Shown: positions 29,440 through 32,420 of the stretch, piece by piece
Layout of the letters: every line of letters begins with the position of its first letter
Position numbering within the stretch: the stretch's first letter is position 1
Source of the DNA: Oscillospiraceae bacterium
GTDB taxonomy: Bacteria; Bacillota; Clostridia; Oscillospirales; Ruminococcaceae
DNA length: 32,420 nt
Assembly: GCA_031267245.1 (NCBI GenBank)
Contig: JAIRZL010000018.1
Span: 1-32,420, forward strand
Reading direction: 5' to 3'
Position numbers and translations under genes: made by a program
The notes under the pieces: generated by a model
The model's database searches: none
What the model was told of the DNA's origin: nothing
The model's input: only the letters and a program-made list of their open reading frames with translations

Positions 29440-30021
29440 ATAGTTGCGGGGTTTAATGTCTTACGCGGCTTTTACCTTACATCCATTTCGTTGCCATTCG
29501 GCAGGAACGGAAACTTACGTCACTGTTAATATTTATTGCAATTTAACTAGCAAGTTTAAATATGTGGTATGCTTATGTAAGATAACATAAATCTTTCTCT
29601 GCGGAACGCTGTCGCTCATTGTGAAAAACCAGGTAGCAGGAGACAGCTACGCTGAACAGCATGCAAGCTTGCGTCTGTTTTGGGGTCACTTGGGAAGCCT
29701 TGTTGGGCGCGGGCGTTGTTGCTTGGAAGTTTGCTAGCTGGGGTGTGGAGGCTGTAACTATCGGTCAATCTTGGTGTTCCCGCCACATTGGGAATACCGT
29801 TGGATGCAAATAACGACCATCGGTGATTGCCAGCTGGTTTTTCCCGATTTTGATGGGAATATTCAGATGGTGTTTTGCGGAACGCTTATTAATCACCCTA
29901 CAACCATGCTGGCACTTGGCATGGCTGGCAAAAAAACTCATTGTGGGTCACGGCCAGTGGCTGCCGGTTCAAAGACTTAATGCGCTTTAGTTGCAAAAAA
30001 CTCATCGGAGGTGCTCGAATA

Positions 30022-30546
30022 GTGTTCAAAAGCACGGATCGCAAAAACATGGTTCGTTGGATAAGCCTTGCCGGCCTTATGATTGCCATGGGCGTTGTTG
30101 TTGGCTGCTTGTCATTTTTCCCCATGATATCTAAAAAAATCTCGTTTGGGTTTTTAGTTTCTGGGGCCGCAGGATATATTTTGGGGCCAGCTGCGGCAGT
30201 TTGTGGTGCGCTGGTGGATATCATCGGTTGCTGGCTTCACCCAAAAGGTCCGTATTTTTGGGGTTTCACTGTCACTGCGGCGTTGGGGAACCTGATTTAT
30301 GGTGTTGGATTCCACAGCAAAAAGGTGTCTTTTTTGCGGTGTTTGGTCGTCTGCCTTGTTGTGATTGTTTTTTGCAATCTTTGTTTAAACACTTTGTGGA
30401 TTTTGCATATTTCCCATGCGCAACCAAAAGTTCTTTTGTTGCAACGGTTACTGTGGAGCGCCGTTGATCTTGTGCTGCACCCAACACTATTAACAGTTGT
30501 TTTGAAGAAGCTTGAAGAGCTGCAAAAGGCGCGGCCATGGTTTTGA
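30022..30546 (+). CDS. ECF transporter S component, FolT-like
   Basis: WISLAGLMIAMGVVVGCLSFFPMISKKISFGFLVSGAAGYILGPAAAVCGALVDIIGCWLHPKGPYFWGFTVTAALGNLIYGVGF; GTG 30022 after CGGAGG. Substrate not provable from sequence alone. Confidence 0.82.
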   Translation: MFKSTDRKNMVRWISLAGLMIAMGVVVGCLSFFPMISKKISFGFLVSGAAGYILGPAAAVCGALVDIIGCWLHPKGPYFWGFTVTAALGNLIYGVGFHSKKVSFLRCLVVCLVVIVFCNLCLNTLWILHISHAQPKVLLLQRLLWSAVDLVLHPTLLTVVLKKLEELQKARPWF

Positions 30547-30571
30547 ATCGTAGATTGGAGGCGCCGGCGCG

Positions 30572-31054
30572 ATGTTGCAGGCTATCACAAAGTCACCTGC
30601 CGAGACTATGGAGCTAGGGAAGGTGATCGGGCGGAATTTGAAAGATGGTGCCATGGTGCTTTTGGATGGCGAGCTAGGCGCAGGCAAGACCTGTTTGGTA
30701 AGCGGGATTGTGAAAGGGTTGGGGATGCACGCGATGGTGACAAGCCCAACATTCTCATTGGTGAACCAATATGTGGTTGGTAATTTGTGCGTCTTGCACA
30801 TGGATATGTACAGATGCAAAACGCTTTATGATCTGGAAAGCACGGGCTTCTTTGATTTTTGGCAGGAAGGATCAATGTTTTTTTTAATTGAATGGTACAG
30901 TAATATCGAAAAATTCTTGCCGTCTGGTGGTATGAAAATCGGAATTTCTGTTGTTGCCGAATCCGAACGTCTGTTAACGATCCAAAATGAAGAGGTGTTG
31001 ATTGGGTGGCCAGCGGGTCCCGGCGCCACGTTTCCCGCGGCGGGAGACAGCTGA
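30572..31054 (+). CDS. tsaE: tRNA threonylcarbamoyladenosine biosynthesis ATPase TsaE
   Basis: GAMVLLDGELGAGKTCLVSGIVKGLGMHAMVTSPTFSLVNQYVVGNLCVLHMDMYRCKTLYDLESTGFFDFWQEGSMFFLIEWYSNIEKFLP: TsaE Walker A, SPTF and H-D-YR motifs. Confidence 0.93.
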   Translation: MLQAITKSPAETMELGKVIGRNLKDGAMVLLDGELGAGKTCLVSGIVKGLGMHAMVTSPTFSLVNQYVVGNLCVLHMDMYRCKTLYDLESTGFFDFWQEGSMFFLIEWYSNIEKFLPSGGMKIGISVVAESERLLTIQNEEVLIGWPAGPGATFPAAGDS

Positions 31055-31365
31055 CATGACAAAACTTCTCTGGAAGCATCAAATCTGGCTTCGGTGGCGG
31101 CGATTCGCTGCCATTTTTTTGTTTGTGCGCAATGATATTTCCAATTAATTGGAATGCTTTTCCATTGGGGCGGGGGCGTTTCTCTAAGCATCTGATGAGA
31201 AAGGCGTTCAACGCCACACTCTGTGGTCATGGCTGTAGTTGGCGGCAGTCCTGTTGGCAGAAAGGTTGCCCGCTTTCGCTGTCTCCCAATGCGATAGTTA
31301 GGATTAAAGGTAGCCGATTCATGCAGCTGGAACAAATTCTCCCATTCTTTGCCGATTACTGAGTG

Positions 31366-31491
31366 CTCGGTTTGTGGGGATCTGCGCCCGGCCCACAACA
31401 GGTTCAGGAAAGTTTTTACGGCTTGGCAACGCGGTGCAACGATGGAAAGTTGGCAACAAGAGGGGATAGTGCTACAGCAGATGTTTAACTT
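31366..31491 (+). repeat. Inverted repeat, left arm (~126 bp)
   Basis: CGGTTTGTGGGGATCTGCGCCCGGCCCACAAC...AACTTGTTG matches the reverse complement of 32295-32420 without gaps, 12 mismatches counted by eye. Confidence 0.95.
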
Positions 31492-32225
31492 GTTGTCAGG
31501 GAGAGACTATAGGGGATTTGTTGCTCTGCTACTAGTGCGTCGTCTACAGGGCCTATGTTTGATGAGCTCAGGGCTATTGTTAGAAGCAACGCCGGCGTGG
31601 TGACATAGGATCGCGGCCCGGGCAAGGGGCTCGACACTGGCAAATCTATTTGATTTTGCTCGATCGCTTTGGTGCGCACGGTTACGTAATTGCTTTGACG
31701 TCCCCCGCCGCTGATGATTTCTCCTCCGGCCAATGCTAGATTGCGTGCAATGTTTTGCTTGTATAGAACTCGCCAGTTCTGCCAAAAAGCAAGGCCAGCC
31801 ATCATGTCCGCTTCTGCCTCTACCAGGTTCTTTGGTGCCCAACATCCAGCGGATTGCTGCAAAATTGTTAGAAGCCCGCGAACAGACAGCAACGGGGGAA
31901 CCTCTATTTCTCTCATTTCTTCATATTCCGTTATTATTGTTCCCCTTGGCGGTAGCTTTGCCGCCCATGGGCGCCACAAACAACAAAGCAGGAATGGCGC
32001 GGCGTTCCAGAACTCTGTTGGCCGATGCCACCCGGTTTCCGGATACACACCCCCCGAAGAACCGTTCCAGTCTATGTATTCAAATTTTGCGCTCGTAAAG
32101 TCCGTAAAGCCGAAAGCTTGTCCGCCCCAGCGGTCTTGATTCTCGGGCGGCGGCCAATTGGTGATCCCTTTGGCTCCCAAGCAGTTATAGATTTGAGGCA
32201 CATTTGTAAAAAGTCCGTTTTGCAA
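31485..32225 (-). CDS. Hypothetical protein (up to ~246 aa) between the inverted-repeat arms; family not recognised, may be a fragment
   Basis: Open minus-strand frame; in-frame sequence extends upstream to ~32300 (CVTGCWNPQNEEEALADLQAADFALCVLQNG...) before a TGA. No clear RBS/start; competing ORFs in other frames. Confidence 0.4.
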   Translation of the reverse strand: MQNGLFTNVPQIYNCLGAKGITNWPPPENQDRWGGQAFGFTDFTSAKFEYIDWNGSSGGVYPETGWHRPTEFWNAAPFLLCCLWRPWAAKLPPRGTIITEYEEMREIEVPPLLSVRGLLTILQQSAGCWAPKNLVEAEADMMAGLAFWQNWRVLYKQNIARNLALAGGEIISGGGRQSNYVTVRTKAIEQNQIDLPVSSPLPGPRSYVTTPALLLTIALSSSNIGPVDDALVAEQQIPYSLSLTTS

Positions 32226-32294
32226 AACGCATAACGCAAAATCCGCAGCTTGCAGGTCTGCCAGTGCTTCCTCCTCATTTTGTGGGTTCCAACA

Positions 32295-32420
32295 ACCAGT
32301 TACACATCACCGGTAGCACTCTCCCCTCGTGGTGCCAACTTTCCATCGTGGCACCGCGTTGCCAAGCCGTAAAAACTATCCTGAACCGGTTGTGGGCCGG
32401 GCGCAGATCCCCACCAACCG
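32295..32420 (-). repeat. Inverted repeat, right arm (runs to window edge)
   Basis: Reverse complement CGGTTGGTGGGGATCTGCGCCCGGCCCACAAC...AACTGGTTG matches the left arm. Confidence 0.95.

Noticed and set aside
29440-30021. Riboswitch (e.g. tetrahydrofolate) upstream of the FolT-like gene
   Set aside because: No convincing match to the THF riboswitch consensus by eye; only short repeats (GCGGAACGCT at ~29601 and ~29877). A covariance-model search would decide.
31366-32420. Diversity-generating retroelement (template/variable repeat pair)
   Set aside because: Arm length (~126 bp) and a conserved GC-rich end are suggestive, but differences are not confined to one base (T/G and C/G pairs occur as well as A/C, A/T), no reverse transcriptase is visible, and the encoded peptide lacks the usual C-type-lectin variable pattern. 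Would revisit if an RT lies just past 32420.
1-32420. CRISPR arrays, tRNA or rRNA genes
   Set aside because: No regularly spaced short repeats and no recognisable tRNA T-arm/acceptor pattern or rRNA sequence seen on either strand by eye; not verified with a tool.

Overview
The window is dominated by a long collinear ribosomal-protein supercluster (S10-spc-alpha type) on the + strand. It runs rpsJ-rplC-rplD-rplW-rplB-rpsS-rplV-rpsC-rplP-rpmC-rpsQ-rplN-rplX-rplE-rpsN-rpsH-rplF-rplR-rpsE-rpmD-(second rpmD-like copy)-rplO-secY-adk-map-KOW protein-infA-rpmJ-rpsM-rpsK-rpsD-rpoA-rplQ, with secG, gltX, an ECF S component and tsaE downstream. Upstream lie a partial minus-strand M24 peptidase, rplS, an ABC ATPase / anchored extracellular protein / FtsX-like permease module, a minus-strand phosphoesterase and a minus-strand secreted orphan. 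Gene order, TTG/GTG start usage and zinc-type S14 suggest a Firmicutes/Clostridia-like bacterium (inference only). The least ordinary signals are: (1) a 135-bp tandem duplication inside the operon giving a second, end-truncated L30-like ORF; (2) a ~126-bp inverted repeat at 31366-31491 / 32295-32420 bracketing an unrecognised ORF, with arms that differ only by transversions; (3) a ~145-bp degenerate direct repeat in the poorly coding secG-gltX spacer; (4) a decayed ABC-ATPase fragment just upstream of the S10 operon; (5) a terminator-like hairpin after rplQ that repeats the end of the rplQ coding sequence. I did not find a convincing complete new defence or mobile system. The right end (31055-32420) is the best candidate for something undescribed, and it is cut by the window edge.
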